Assembly (NCBI GenBank): GCA_905182995.1
Contig: CAJJDP010000041.1
Coordinates: 462,774 to 526,773, forward strand
Origin: Paramecium octaurelia
Lineage: Eukaryota > Ciliophora > Oligohymenophorea > Peniculida > Parameciidae
Direction of reading: 5' to 3'
Length of the DNA: 64,000 nucleotides
Below are positions 12,301 to 22,967 of this stretch, piece after piece. Each line of letters starts with the position of its first letter. Positions within the stretch are counted from its first letter, which is position 1. A program made the translations under genes and the position numbers. The notes beneath the pieces are model-generated. The model was not told the DNA's origin and ran no database searches. It worked only from the letters and a program-made list of their open reading frames with translations.

Positions 12301-15300
12301 TAGGTAATCGACTTCCTCATCTGCATTGAGGATTGAAGCGGTAATTTGATTAATAACGATTTTGCCTGCCTTGAATGGGGTTGTGAAATCAAAGCTGTAA
12401 AAGTTCATTTATTATAAAACGTATTTCCCATTATATAAGACATAGACATGAAATCCTGAGGCAGTATTATAGGATTGAGAATTCTTCACAGACACAGCTA
12501 CAACTTGAAATGAATTCGATTTGTTGAACTGTTGAAATCCGGTGATTTTTATCAATTTCAAATTCACTTATATGGATACTTGATTTGTATCACTTAAATC
12601 TAGAAGTCCACTCTATGAAAAGGTGGGTAAATGTATGCCATTAAGAAAATCGTAGAACGGAGGAAATTCCACTATGATAGTTGATCCCTGGGGTATATCA
12701 GCTTGGGGGGTAAAAGTAAAGGAATAGGTTGCATCCACAAACCCTTTTCCTTTGTTTGACACAAGAGATTGAATCGAAGAGAATTGTGAGGGCACACAAT
12801 TAGTGAGAGTGCTGAATTGATATTTTTAGACTATCCCCAAACCAACGTTGTTAATTATCAGGAAATTCAATGTGTAGGTTGAAAAGTCCTCCACATATCT
12901 TGGCCATTGCAAATTGCTTATTTTGAATATTGGAGTTGGAGAGAGAGGCACAGTAGCTGAAGTAACGATCAAAATAAAATCAGATCCTAATAGAGGAATG
13001 CAATATAATTGGGAAGTGAGTGAGCAAGTTATAGTATTTTCATCTCTGATGAACCCAATATCAAATTTGGGCAATTATATCAGAATGTAATAGTTAGCAG
13101 TAATGGCTGTAGTCAAACAAGGCGAGATGCTTATATCAAATAAGTACCCTACTCTGTTCTCTGAATATGAAGGAGCAGTTGTGCAAGTGGTTGTCACAGG
13201 TGCTGCGTTCAAAGTGCTGGTCACAGTTAATTATTGATTCAATAGAGTAAATATTCTATTCTTTTTCTAGAACACTTTGATATCTACATCATACGTGCCA
13301 GCAGTTGGATTAGTTACGCCTGAAATCATTATTCTAACATTAGTATTTGTAGCAATTTGTCTGAAATTAGACACTCTCACTATTGTTTTTGATGTAGCAG
13401 TCGAGTAAAACAGAATGCATTTTAATTAACTGCCCTCATATGGTATTAGGGCATTAACACCATAACATGGAATTGATCCACCATTCGTAACTCCTGAACC
13501 TAAATCTTAAGCCCAAGCGCTGCTGAAGTGAAATTCAAGAAAACCTCTGGTATCTGATGCTCTGTATTATTTCTACCCTGAGGGTATTTACAACACTGTT
13601 ATAAATTAAATGTCAACAATTGCTTTCTCTTTCGAGTTTTTTGGAATCGAATTCACAATACTGCCAGTTAATAAATTAGCATTTATTTAGATTGGATATG
13701 AAAAGGAGTCTAACACAGTCAGATCATCAGTATCTTTAATAGTAACATCAAAAAAGTAGGTTCCATTCAATGATGGAGTGAAGAATGCATTGATTAATTG
13801 AATCTGCCATTAGTTTCTTAAGGGTGTCGCTGGCAATGCTTGAGAAGGATATTAGATGACATCAAATGCAAAGGGTAGCTTAGCCTTAATAACTTAATCA
13901 GTTGCTGCACATGTCAAAGAATTGGTAGGCGAAACAAAACCATTTAATGCTGGGGAGTTTTATTACAAGTAGAATTTGCAATTGGCAGCATTAACTCCAG
14001 TAGTAGTGTCATTGTTAACTTTAAATTCATCAGGAACAGTAATATAAACGAATGCGAATTTGGGAACAGTAGCAGATGGATCAATGTTCAATGTCAAGGT
14101 TGCTAGTGCTCCATTGGCATAAATATTTGATATAGAATAATCACCATAATTTGGAAAGAATCCAGTTCTAGGTTTTTGGAACCAAGTATTTACATTGGTT
14201 GTAGGGACATTCTAATTACCTGCATTAACTGATGCCACATCTGCTATCGCATACAACACATCAGATTATAATAATTGATACTCAGTGATATCCTGAAATA
14301 TATAGAGTTTGAGTGGAGTAGTGTATCCCTCCACACTTGGGTTGATAACTCTGACAACAACACAAATTTCATTATTCATTGTCATTTCTTGGAAATTGGT
14401 TATTCTGAGATAATTTTAAATTGAATCCTGATAATAGAATCCAATTGGACTGTCTTCACTGATATCCTCCAGCCCATATTTAACATAGTTCATCTAAAAT
14501 TGTCCTGCTTAATTGTAATCTGCAGGTTACACTATTTACATATAGACAGGGAAAATCAATTTGATGTTGCATCCTGCAGGAATAGGAAAGGTTGGAGTAA
14601 ACTTGACTTCATAATCCATAATTCTGGATCTGGAATTGATAAAACTCTAGACTTAAGTCATTGACACATTCTATAATTAAGCAGCTTGGATTGTGACTCC
14701 ACTGATTCCCTTGACTTCCTCAAACATCATCTGGGTGTTGGCTTTGTAGATTCCCAAATTGAATGTCTTAGTTGTTCCAGCGTATTTAGGATTTCTCATT
14801 GATATTTTGAGTGCGTAATCTTATAATCCAATCACATGTCCAGTGATTCCTTCAATCTTCACTACATTGGTTTGGTTCACTTGGGAACAAAACAAAGTGC
14901 CATCCAATTGAATTCCATTGATTGGGTAAGCACTACAGACTGGAAATGGTTCCAATTCGAAATCAGTTGGAACTGTGAATAACATGTATGAATTATAGAT
15001 GATAGTGGTTGTTGTCTTGAATTTCAGTATGTATTAAGTGTAATCCTTGGTATTATATATTACATTGTTACTCCTGCATAAAAGGAACCAGTTGGATTGA
15101 CGACCACTTCTCCAAAGACCATCGTATTAATGGCATCTGCAATTCCTATGATACCAAAAATCAAATTCTCATCAATCACATTATCTCCTCTCTTACTGCG
15201 CAAAATGAAATTAGCTGTCCCACCTTATGTGGCTGGATTCCTTATTGGTTACACCGATGCCGTGTAGACTATTAGCATGCCACTTTCTTACTAGTCCCAT

Positions 15301-15589
15301 TCTTCATCTCCTCTGAGTAGGTGAAGATAACTGATCTCCCAGAAACTACGCAAGTCGGTATGCACACTAGTTCAGATGCCGTGGTTCCCAACCCAGATAA
15401 ATATTGCAGAGGAAACTAAACTTCTATTTGGGAATTGGATGCCAAGTATGTTTCCAAAACATAACTAAAAATGTATTAGGCCTGAACGTTGGCATTTGCT
15501 ACCGAATTCCAAATTGGAGTCACTCCTGTTGGTCTCAGGATGGACCCACACTTGATTAATGAAATTAGTGATGTAAGTAGTATTAGCAT
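9335..15589 (-). CDS. Giant secreted/surface protein with repeated beta-rich domains (about 2,059 aa)
   Basis: One frame runs over 6 kb with only three introns (23, 26, 26 nt). The start MLILLTSLISLIKCG is a signal peptide. Most of the protein is made of degenerate repeats of roughly 130-170 residues. Each has a Y/F-x-F-x-F-x-P...IP.G..I.V.FP core (examples: TYSFTFTPQADIPQGSTII, IEFKFPKQFDPL, IKVMFPDDN) followed by a cysteine pair. This suggests immunoglobulin-like or cadherin-like beta sandwiches. The C-terminal fifth differs, with PPGW-type and L.x.TDYYIYV segments reminiscent of FN3 modules. It ends in a hydrophobic stretch (LIMLSILIFCL) directly before the stop, as in GPI-anchored proteins. 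I recognise no named family. It is probably an extracellular matrix or cell-contact protein. Confidence 0.85.
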
Positions 15590-15904
15590 TTATAATTATA
15601 ATATATTATTATAATAATATATTGTGTTTTGTATATCTCTCTATTTCTCTTCATTTAATAAATTAGTTCTTATATAAATCAATTTTTTATTAATATCTCA
15701 TTTTCCAATTTTAAATCCATCTTATTTTTAATCTTCCATTTTCATTCAATACTTACATTTATCGAATATTCCCCATACATTTATATCGAAACTACCATGC
15801 GGATATCATTGTAAATATCCAATTTATAATTTACAAGAAATATAAATGACTCATTTTAGTATATAACAATCGTGATTATTGGTTTCAATACTCATAAATC
15901 AGAT
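15590..15904. other. Intergenic, promoter side of the giant-protein gene
   Basis: This is AT-rich DNA with runs of TTATAATATATTATTATAATA type near 15590-15625. It should hold the promoter of the gene starting at 15589. No gene was seen. Confidence 0.6.
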
Positions 15905-16111
15905 TCACTATCCTAGGATCTTTCTTGCCAGGATACTCTTGTATTTCAAAACATCCTGATATGACATCGAATCTCCCAATGATTTATCAACCAAAATCTA
16001 AATTTCAATATTACTCTGCCCACTCCAAATCACAGTTTAAGGTTCCTCCGAGATCTCAACTCTACCAATTCCTTACTTTTCAGATCCTCTGCTTTCCTCC
16101 TTCGAACTCAT
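15905..16111 (-). CDS. Small hypothetical protein (68 aa)
   Basis: A single-exon frame starts with MSSKEESRGSEKQGIGRVEI and ends IARKIL-G-Q before TGA at 15905-15907. Composition is hydrophilic and mixed, with ordinary codon use for this window (TAA and TAG as glutamine). That makes it more gene-like than the opposite-strand frame over the same bases. No domain, signal peptide or membrane segment is visible. With TGA as the only stop, a 68-codon frame can occur by chance, so this is tentative. Confidence 0.4.
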
Positions 16112-16920
16112 CTTAATTTAGATATTGACGGATAAGTAAATTGGAAAAATATTTTATTAAAAATATTCACTTCACAAAAGCCAAAGGCCTCACAAATCTA
16201 ATATTATTTTACTAATCCTTAATAAATATACGTATTTTTTATGGGGCAACCGTAAACTCTTGACACTTTGTAAAAATGCATATAAATTTAACACTTCAAT
16301 TTAAAAACGATATCAATAAATTCCGTCTAAATATAAGTAATTAATTTCATCGAATCAATTACAACTACACATCACTTCTAGGGACTAAGTTTTGAGAAAC
16401 ATTATAAATTATGACCTCTCAGTTAAAAATAAAAAAAAGCTTGTCTAAATTTGGCGAAACGTTAATCAATTTTACTTTTTTATAATTTTCCAAACTAATT
16501 TCATATTGCACATCCCGCATTTTACTTTTCTGCCCATATGAGGATAATTCAAACTTTTAAGAAACTCCTCCCTAGGAATAGGAAGCACTCAATTCTCGAA
16601 AACCATTCCTTATATATTCACATCATTACGCTTAAATAAATTGGGTTGTTATAATATTAATAAAGGATCAGGTATTCTGCCTTTTTATTCTATCAATTTC
16701 AAAAAAGCATTCCATTTAGACTCTTAAAGCAAATGAAAATGAAAATAAAATAAATCCATTAATTTAATGTTAATATTACTTTGGAGCAATTTAGCTTTTT
16801 TCAATTATTTAACTGCATAATTGCACATTTGGTTAGTTATTTATACTTTTACATATGGGAAATGTGATTTATATTTATTATTTTAATATGTAAACAAAAT
16901 TATTAACTAGAAGCTTCTTT
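16112..16920. other. Intergenic region
   Basis: About 0.8 kb of AT-rich sequence. A frame on the + strand from about 16540 to 16862 stays open for roughly 107 codons, but its translation is low-complexity and has no visible domain. I treat it as chance. Confidence 0.5.
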
Positions 16921-17157
16921 ATGGACTTCATCACAAGGATTCCCTTGATGTTTGATGAAACAATCCTTTAGATGAATAGAAATGCTAGAGCCCCCAAGAA
17001 GGCTAATCATGGAGCAAGACCATGCTCTTCAGTCGTCAGAAGGTAATTGTTTGAGATTATGATGTTCAGATTGAGACATGCTAAGCAATATAGAAAATCA
17101 AAGGAAAACACTCCTTTAGAATAAGAGGAATTAACTTCGAAATGGGACGATCTTTGA
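16921..17157 (+). CDS. Small basic conserved-looking protein (69 aa)
   Basis: ATG is at 16921, one 27-nt intron follows, and TGA is at 17155-17157. After a short N-terminal part (MDFITRIPLMFDETILQ) comes the strongly basic NRNARAPKKANHGARPCSS motif, then RRLRHAKQYRKSKE and an acidic end. The KKANHGARP motif looks like that of a small conserved eukaryotic protein, possibly mitochondrial or ribosome-associated, but I cannot name it. The intron is a multiple of three without an in-frame TGA, so an unspliced version would also be open; the spliced version gives the better protein. It converges with the gene at 17207-17482. Confidence 0.65.
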
Positions 17158-17206
17158 AAGAGCATTAAATATAAAATATATTATTGGTGTATATTTAAGT
17201 TGATAA

Positions 17207-17482
17207 TCATTTTACCCAATAATTATTTTTCATAGTTTTCTTCAAGTGCTCTGCCGTAGTTATAGTTAAGTCCTTTTGATGCAATTCCTGCTTCATCAGA
17301 CTGTAATAGGCAAAGCACTCGTTTCTGAATTTCAAAGTGTCTTGTTCTTAGAGAGTCTTGTTATTCTTTAAGGCAAGAATCGAACGAATTTTGTTCCTGG
17401 TAAATTAGGTGTACTTAATTGATTTTAGTTCCATCAGAGCCACCTTAAGTATATTTAGTCCTTCCATATGGTTTTTGGACAT
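17207..17482 (-). CDS. Hypothetical helical protein (91 aa)
   Basis: A single exon from MSKNHMEGLNILKVALMELK to NNYWVK before TGA. The sequence is rich in Lys, Leu and Glu/Gln, with heptad-like spacing that predicts an all-helical small protein. It has no signal peptide or membrane span. Its ATG lies 28 bp from the divergent kinesin ATG, so the two probably share a promoter region. I do not recognise a family. Confidence 0.6.
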
Positions 17483-17510
17483 TATTTAAATAAATAATTA
17501 TAAGAAAATA

Positions 17511-20017
17511 ATGCAAAACCGAATTACAAATGCAAATCAAAACTATAAAATATTCGCCAGAGTGAGACCAATTGATTATCAACAGAAGATGGTCGACTTC
17601 ACTAATGAGAGCATTTCGATAAGAGTATAGAATTATGTTATTTTAAGGATCCAACCAATAAAAATGCAGAAAGCAAGATTGTTTCTTTTTCTTCAGTTTG
17701 CACTACGCAAGAACATGCCTTCAAAGTAATTGAACCCATGTTGCAGAAACTAATCGAAGGCCACAATTCTTGCGTTCTGAGTTATGGACAAACCGGAAGT
17801 GGGAAGAGTTACACATTATTCGGGTAAGAAGGTGAAGAAAGCAAGCCAGACAAGAAGGGAATTGTAACAAGAGCCATGGAATACCTCCTCTCCAAATCTT
17901 AAGAATTCGAAGAGATTCGAGAATTTGTAATAACTGTTAGCATGGCTGAATTGTTCTTAGATCAAGTGAGGGATTTGGGCAAAGCCTATCAATCCCGTTA
18001 ATCTGGGAATTCGAATCAAATACTGTAGAATTACGAGAATGAAAATCTCACCATATACGAAAACACAAATGGGTAGATAATGATCAAGGATCTCACATAA
18101 ATACCCATAAGATCAGCATAGGAATTGACTGATATGATATAGATGGGTTTTCAATTAAGGGAGAAACTGGAACAGCAAAGTAAACAATTCGGGCAGAAAT
18201 GTCATTCCATCATTACATTGAATCTGGTTTAAAAAGACAAGGAAAATGAAAACCTACCATTTATGAATGCATTCATCTAATTTGTCGATTTGGCAGGATC
18301 CGAAAGAATAGCCAAAAGTTTAACCTAAGAAGGATAGTTCTAGGAAGCCATTTTAATTAATTAGAGTCTGACTGCCTTATCAAAATGTTTGACAGCCATC
18401 TCCCAAATGAATTCCAAAAATATTCCATACAGAGACTCAAAGTTGACTCGGATCTTATAAAATTGCCTCAATAGTTAAAGTTAAGTGGCCTTGATGGTGC
18501 ATATCAATCCCAATGAAAATAATTTTGAAGAATGTTTATCGGCACTGCAATACGCGGAAAGAACGAAGGGAGTGACAGCAGCTCAACCTATTGACGACAA
18601 TCCCAATCAGCCAGGGCCTTTTCCTGGGTAGGATAAATTGATTAAGAAATTGTAAGATGAAAATACTGAGTTGAAATCAAAGATAGATTACATGCAGAAG
18701 GAACACAAATAAAAAATATCAGAAATCTAAACATTATTAGGAATCGATGTAGATTTAGAGAAACTCTTTGCTAAATCAAGTGCTTAAGAATTATAGAAAT
18801 TCAAAATTCAGAAGGATGCTATGCAGAAGGTAGAAACTCTTTAGAATTATGTTAAAGAGGCAGACTATATGATAGACAAGATGCAAAAGGAGAAAGAATA
18901 ATTGAAAAAGGAAGAGAGTCTTAAATAAGAGAGACAATAATGCAGGATCATAGAATTAGCTGAAGAAATCAAAAAGTTGAAGGAATAGCAGGCAGAAAAG
19001 AAATAGCAACTAGAATAAATTGAATAAGAAAAAAACGACAAGATCTTAGATACAGTGAAAAAACAATTAAAAGAACATCAGGATGTGATTGAGAAGAAGG
19101 TCAATGTTATTATAAATTTACCTTAAACCATCCAAGCCAAGACTTCTGAAGTGTAGAAGCATGAAGACATCAAAAGAATGGCAAAACTTGAATTAGAAAA
19201 AGAGTAAGCCATATTATTTTAACTTAGGTATAAATAATAAATGGAAAACTTAAAGTAAGAGTATGCAAAGTTTTTGTAAGATAGCACAGAATAATACGAA
19301 AAATATTTACAAAAGAAAAATGAAGAAATAGATCACTTTATTCACTAATTCAAAAAGTACTAAGAAAAAAAGAAGTAATCATTTAGCATTATTATTTTAG
19401 AATGTAAATTAGAGACCTGAAGTCTGAATTATTTGAGTTATATGATATTGTGATGAAAACATTTAGAGTGATTGAGAAAATAGAAAATGGTGCCTATAGT
19501 TCTGGAATCAGATCATTTAATATTCCAGCTATGGATAAACCTCTTATTCCCACTAGAAACAAATTCAAAAAGTACAATTTTGTAATAATTTTCAAGTCTG
19601 TTTAAATATCTTGATTAAAGAAGTCTAAAGAATACTAAACAGGATGGAATCAAGGATAAGGTTATTTTATAGCCTTTGCAGAAGTCATAGTTTCTGGAAC
19701 ACACAGACATCAAAATGAACATAATAGACATGCAAGAGCCAACTTTAAGGTAGTTTGCAAGCATGATTCGAGATGAATTAGTCTCAGTTCTAGCAAGAGA
19801 AAAAGAATTACAGAAAAGAGTGATTTAATTAGAGACTTTGTAATCAAATAATGATCTGAATACTTTGATCAAGGAAAGAGATGAATATAAATAACTTTAC
19901 TTACAGGAAGTCAAAAAAATGAATTAATCAAAAAGAATTATTTCTGGTAAAACAGAATCTCATACAAATGTTTTGATTAGACCATTAACTTAGTAACATT
20001 CAAGATACAAGTTATGA
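17511..20017 (+). CDS. Kinesin motor protein with N-terminal motor and coiled-coil tail
   Basis: The 802-residue model has four introns (23, 24, 26, 25 nt). The motor starts at residue 13 (KIFARVRPID). The P-loop GQTGSGKS is at 85-92, switch II DLAGSER and the LINQSLTALSKCLTAI helix are intact, and IPYRDSKLTRIL is present. Switch I, normally NxxSSRSH, reads QFGQKCHS, so it is degenerate. After about residue 380 follows a long Lys/Glu/Gln-rich coiled coil, then a mixed tail. It should walk on microtubules, possibly in the cilium given the KIFARVRP-type start, but I cannot assign the subfamily firmly. The weak switch I raises the question whether ATPase cycling is normal. Confidence 0.9.
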
Positions 20018-20299
20018 TTTATGGAAATTAATAAATTTTAATAACATTCTTTTAAATTATACATTTTTCTTAATATTTTCATAATTAATTCCAATAGAAT
20101 ATTAGTTAATTAATTTTCCAATATCTTTTTCTCTAAATTTCCTTACTTATTTCGCTATACACTTAGCTGAAAAAAGAGATTATATCAATAAATTAATCAA
20201 TATTCAAACTCTCATGGCTTAATAGTAATAAAATTATAGCCATCTGAATGTAGAATTTTATATTTCTAAGAAATATGAATTCTGTTTTAAACAAGTACA

Positions 20300-21075
20300 A
20301 CAATTCATTCTTGAATCTTATCATAAATTTGGTATTTTCCTTACTTCACCAGTAATTAAAATAAATAAGCCATTTTAGTAATAATATCCCTATCTTTCAT
20401 TTAAGAATCAATCTTTAACAATCCATACGCTTTATTTGACTCCTGGTCTTTGTAATTTCTAAAATAATTATCTTAATCGCATAGCCAATTCGAATTCTGA
20501 GATTTCTGCATGTCCTAATTTAACATGAATCTCTGGATTTAAAACTTTAGAGTGCTTTATAGCAATATCTTCCATTACTACCATGAATATTCTGGTAACA
20601 AAGCACACCCTTTTTGCTACTTCCCTTCATCTACCACCTATGTAACCTTTCTAGTTTGATAAAAAGTAACCATCATAAACAGCAGTAAAAGTTGATAAAT
20701 TGTTTCCAAAACCAGAGTAACTCCCTGTGATCTAAAGTAGAAGCACATTCCCAAAAAAAATGCTATTTTACTACATCAAATTTATAATATATGCTATGAC
20801 ATTATGCATTTCTTCATTGTTATAATAACTAAACATTAAAGCAACTGATCGTCCTTTTAAATTTAATACCATATCAAAATTAAATATTTCATACAATCCG
20901 TCTTCCACTGTCAATTCATAGGATAATCTTGATTTGTAAGGGGCTTCTCAGAATTCAATTTGATCAACTTCTTTGGTTGAGTATGATTTTAACATCCTTT
21001 GGATACCTATATCAAATGAAAATCCCACTTTTGTACAGGGATATCCAATTTCTAGGATAACTTCATATTGTCTTT
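20300..21075 (-). pseudogene. Decayed protein-coding gene, family unknown
   Basis: On the minus strand, blocks with normal protein composition lie in succession but need frame changes or in-frame TGA readthrough to join. One block reads EIGYPCTKVGFSFDIGI, then TGA, then SRLSYELTVEDGLYEIF through LKGRSVALMFSYYNNEEM and GSYSGFGNNLSTFTAVYDGY. A different frame then reads well downstream (about 20300-20650). One frame change can be explained by a 22-nt GT...AG segment, but the TGA at about 20950 cannot be spliced out. It may be a pseudogene or a gene with assembly errors. I could not identify the parent family. Confidence 0.4.
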
Positions 21076-21131
21076 ATTATTTATCGAGACTTATTAAATT
21101 ATTAAATTAATGAACTAAAATAGACTTACAT

Positions 21132-21161
21132 ATGATATATAAAGAAGGAAGGAAAGGATGA
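21132..21161 (+). promoter_or_regulatory. Upstream open reading frame overlapping the next start codon
   Basis: A nine-codon frame (ATG at 21132, TGA at 21159-21161) ends in an ATGA overlap with the start of the downstream gene at 21158. If it lies in the transcript, it could reduce or couple initiation at the main start. Whether it is transcribed is unknown. Confidence 0.35.
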
Positions 21162-22425
21162 CGAATTACTTTATGGAATAACAGCATTTTTAGGATTTCA
21201 CGAAACCTGAAAACCCAATCAAAATTTTAAATCCAAATAAGGCTCCTTAGCAATTAGAATCTCCTTTGGTCAATTAGGTCAAATTTTATTTTTAAAGCCG
21301 TGTTAACAGGTTGGAGTTTACACAATTATTTGAAGGAAGGGAATCTTTCAGATAAATGTTTGCAACTATCCTGTTTACAACTCTCTTAATTCTAGTTTTT
21401 GGCTTTGCCGCATATTATTTAAATTATATAGGCAAAACATTTATATGTTTAGTAATGCTAGTGAATGGATTTCATGTGTTAGGATTGCATGTGTTTTATT
21501 TTTCAAGTACTCTATAATCATTAATCCAATAGAAAACTCTGATAAAGCCTTGGCATATTTCTTCGTCATTTTGATACTGCAATTCCTTCTCTGTAATCAA
21601 CTTTGGGGAGGAGGGTTACTCAATAATATCTTCACTACTTCTTATGTGTTATATAATGGATACAAATTCTTAAGATAGTTGCCAGTCTCGCCTCCAAATT
21701 AAAATTAAATTTTGTAAACATACACCCAATACTTTGTATATGCTTTGTTCGTAGCTTTGAAACCTACTACAATCAGCAAAAGAGTCATAAACTTCCTCTT
21801 TTTCTTGATACCTGTGTACATGTTCATCTTCTTAATTGACTTTTTTTATCAACAATAAAGAATCACAACAAGGAAGATTATGTTGGCATGCATTCTTGAT
21901 TTAATACTATAATTTTCAGAAGGAGTCATCATAATTTTTAAGAAATACTATGTTTTCAATCTATCCAGAAAAGCTGATCAATTACCTCTTTTTATATATC
22001 CATTGTGCTTGCAAAATAACCAACAACAAGAAATTGCATCAATCAATTATGTTAATTCGCTTAAGAATGATGATAAAGTGTTTAATTTAAAAATGCTCTT
22101 TAGATTAGAAGGATGTCAGCCACCAACAATTGCTGATATAATGCAATCCTATTATTATGAGAAATTAAAATAACATGTGCAAGAAATTTAGACCAACTTT
22201 TCTTAAATATAAAAATTATTAAATGAAAAAAGCAAGGTCAGAACACTCTTTGAAGATATAACACTCCCATTTGCATTTCTTAAATATTATTATATGACTT
22301 ATAGAATTAAAAGGTAATAACGACAACTTATTAAATTATATTACTTCATTTTTAAATCTTTCGATTCATTTTAAAAGGACAGCCAATATGAGGCAGAGTG
22401 TTTGAGATTCAATGTATAATTTTGA
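21158..22425 (+). CDS. Multi-pass membrane protein (about six TM segments, 413 aa)
   Basis: The model has one 26-nt intron. The first 70 residues are hydrophilic. Hydrophobic helices then follow: FATILFTTLLILVFGF, FICLVMLVNGFHVLG, AYFFVILILQFLL, YFVYALFVAL, FLFFLIPVYMFIFLI and IMLACILDLIL. A hydrophilic C-terminal third contains several Gln/Lys/Glu-rich helices. The arrangement resembles many uncharacterised ciliate membrane proteins; no transporter or channel signature is visible. An alternative end a few codons earlier at AAAAGGTAA would need an intron that I could not find. Confidence 0.7.
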
Positions 22426-22967
22426 TTAATATGCTAGATTTAATTAATATCCACAATTTAATAGAACCATTTTGAAGAGCCTAGAATCATTAATATCTGC
22501 AAAAAGATTGCCAAAATTTCAGATAAGCATATGAAACATGAAATATTTTAATTATTATTATCGTGAGTTTAAAATCATTACCAAATTTAGATATCAACAT
22601 TCTCCTACTACTCATTCCAATATTATGTTTTAAAATGCAATTATTCAAGTAAAATTTTTCAATTTAAGAGATTAATAATTAAAAATTGTTGATATCAATA
22701 ATTTATCTTCATATCATTTTAGGATTAAAGTTATTAATAATCCAGAATATAATAAAAATCAACTTTTATTTATTTTGACAATCTGTTATACAAATCTACA
22801 ATAAAAATTGCAATTATTTATTCATTTTACAAAATATCAAGGATTGGTTTTGTAAAAAGAGGGAATACTAAACAATAAGTTAATGATTATTGTATTTTTA
22901 AACTATAAAAATATAGTATTGAAACAAATGAAATAAAATACTATAAATTAATAATTTTTTTGTCAAT
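22426..22967. other. Intergenic region
   Basis: About 0.54 kb of very AT-rich DNA between two + strand genes. It presumably contains a short 3' UTR and the promoter of the gene at 22968. No gene was seen on either strand. Confidence 0.6.

Noticed and set aside
15925..16116. + strand frame of 63 codons
   Set aside because: The minus-strand frame (15905-16111) has more natural composition; at most one is real.
20945..20955. In-frame TGA in the decayed gene read as selenocysteine
   Set aside because: No selenoprotein family or SECIS element seen; frame changes nearby favour decay.
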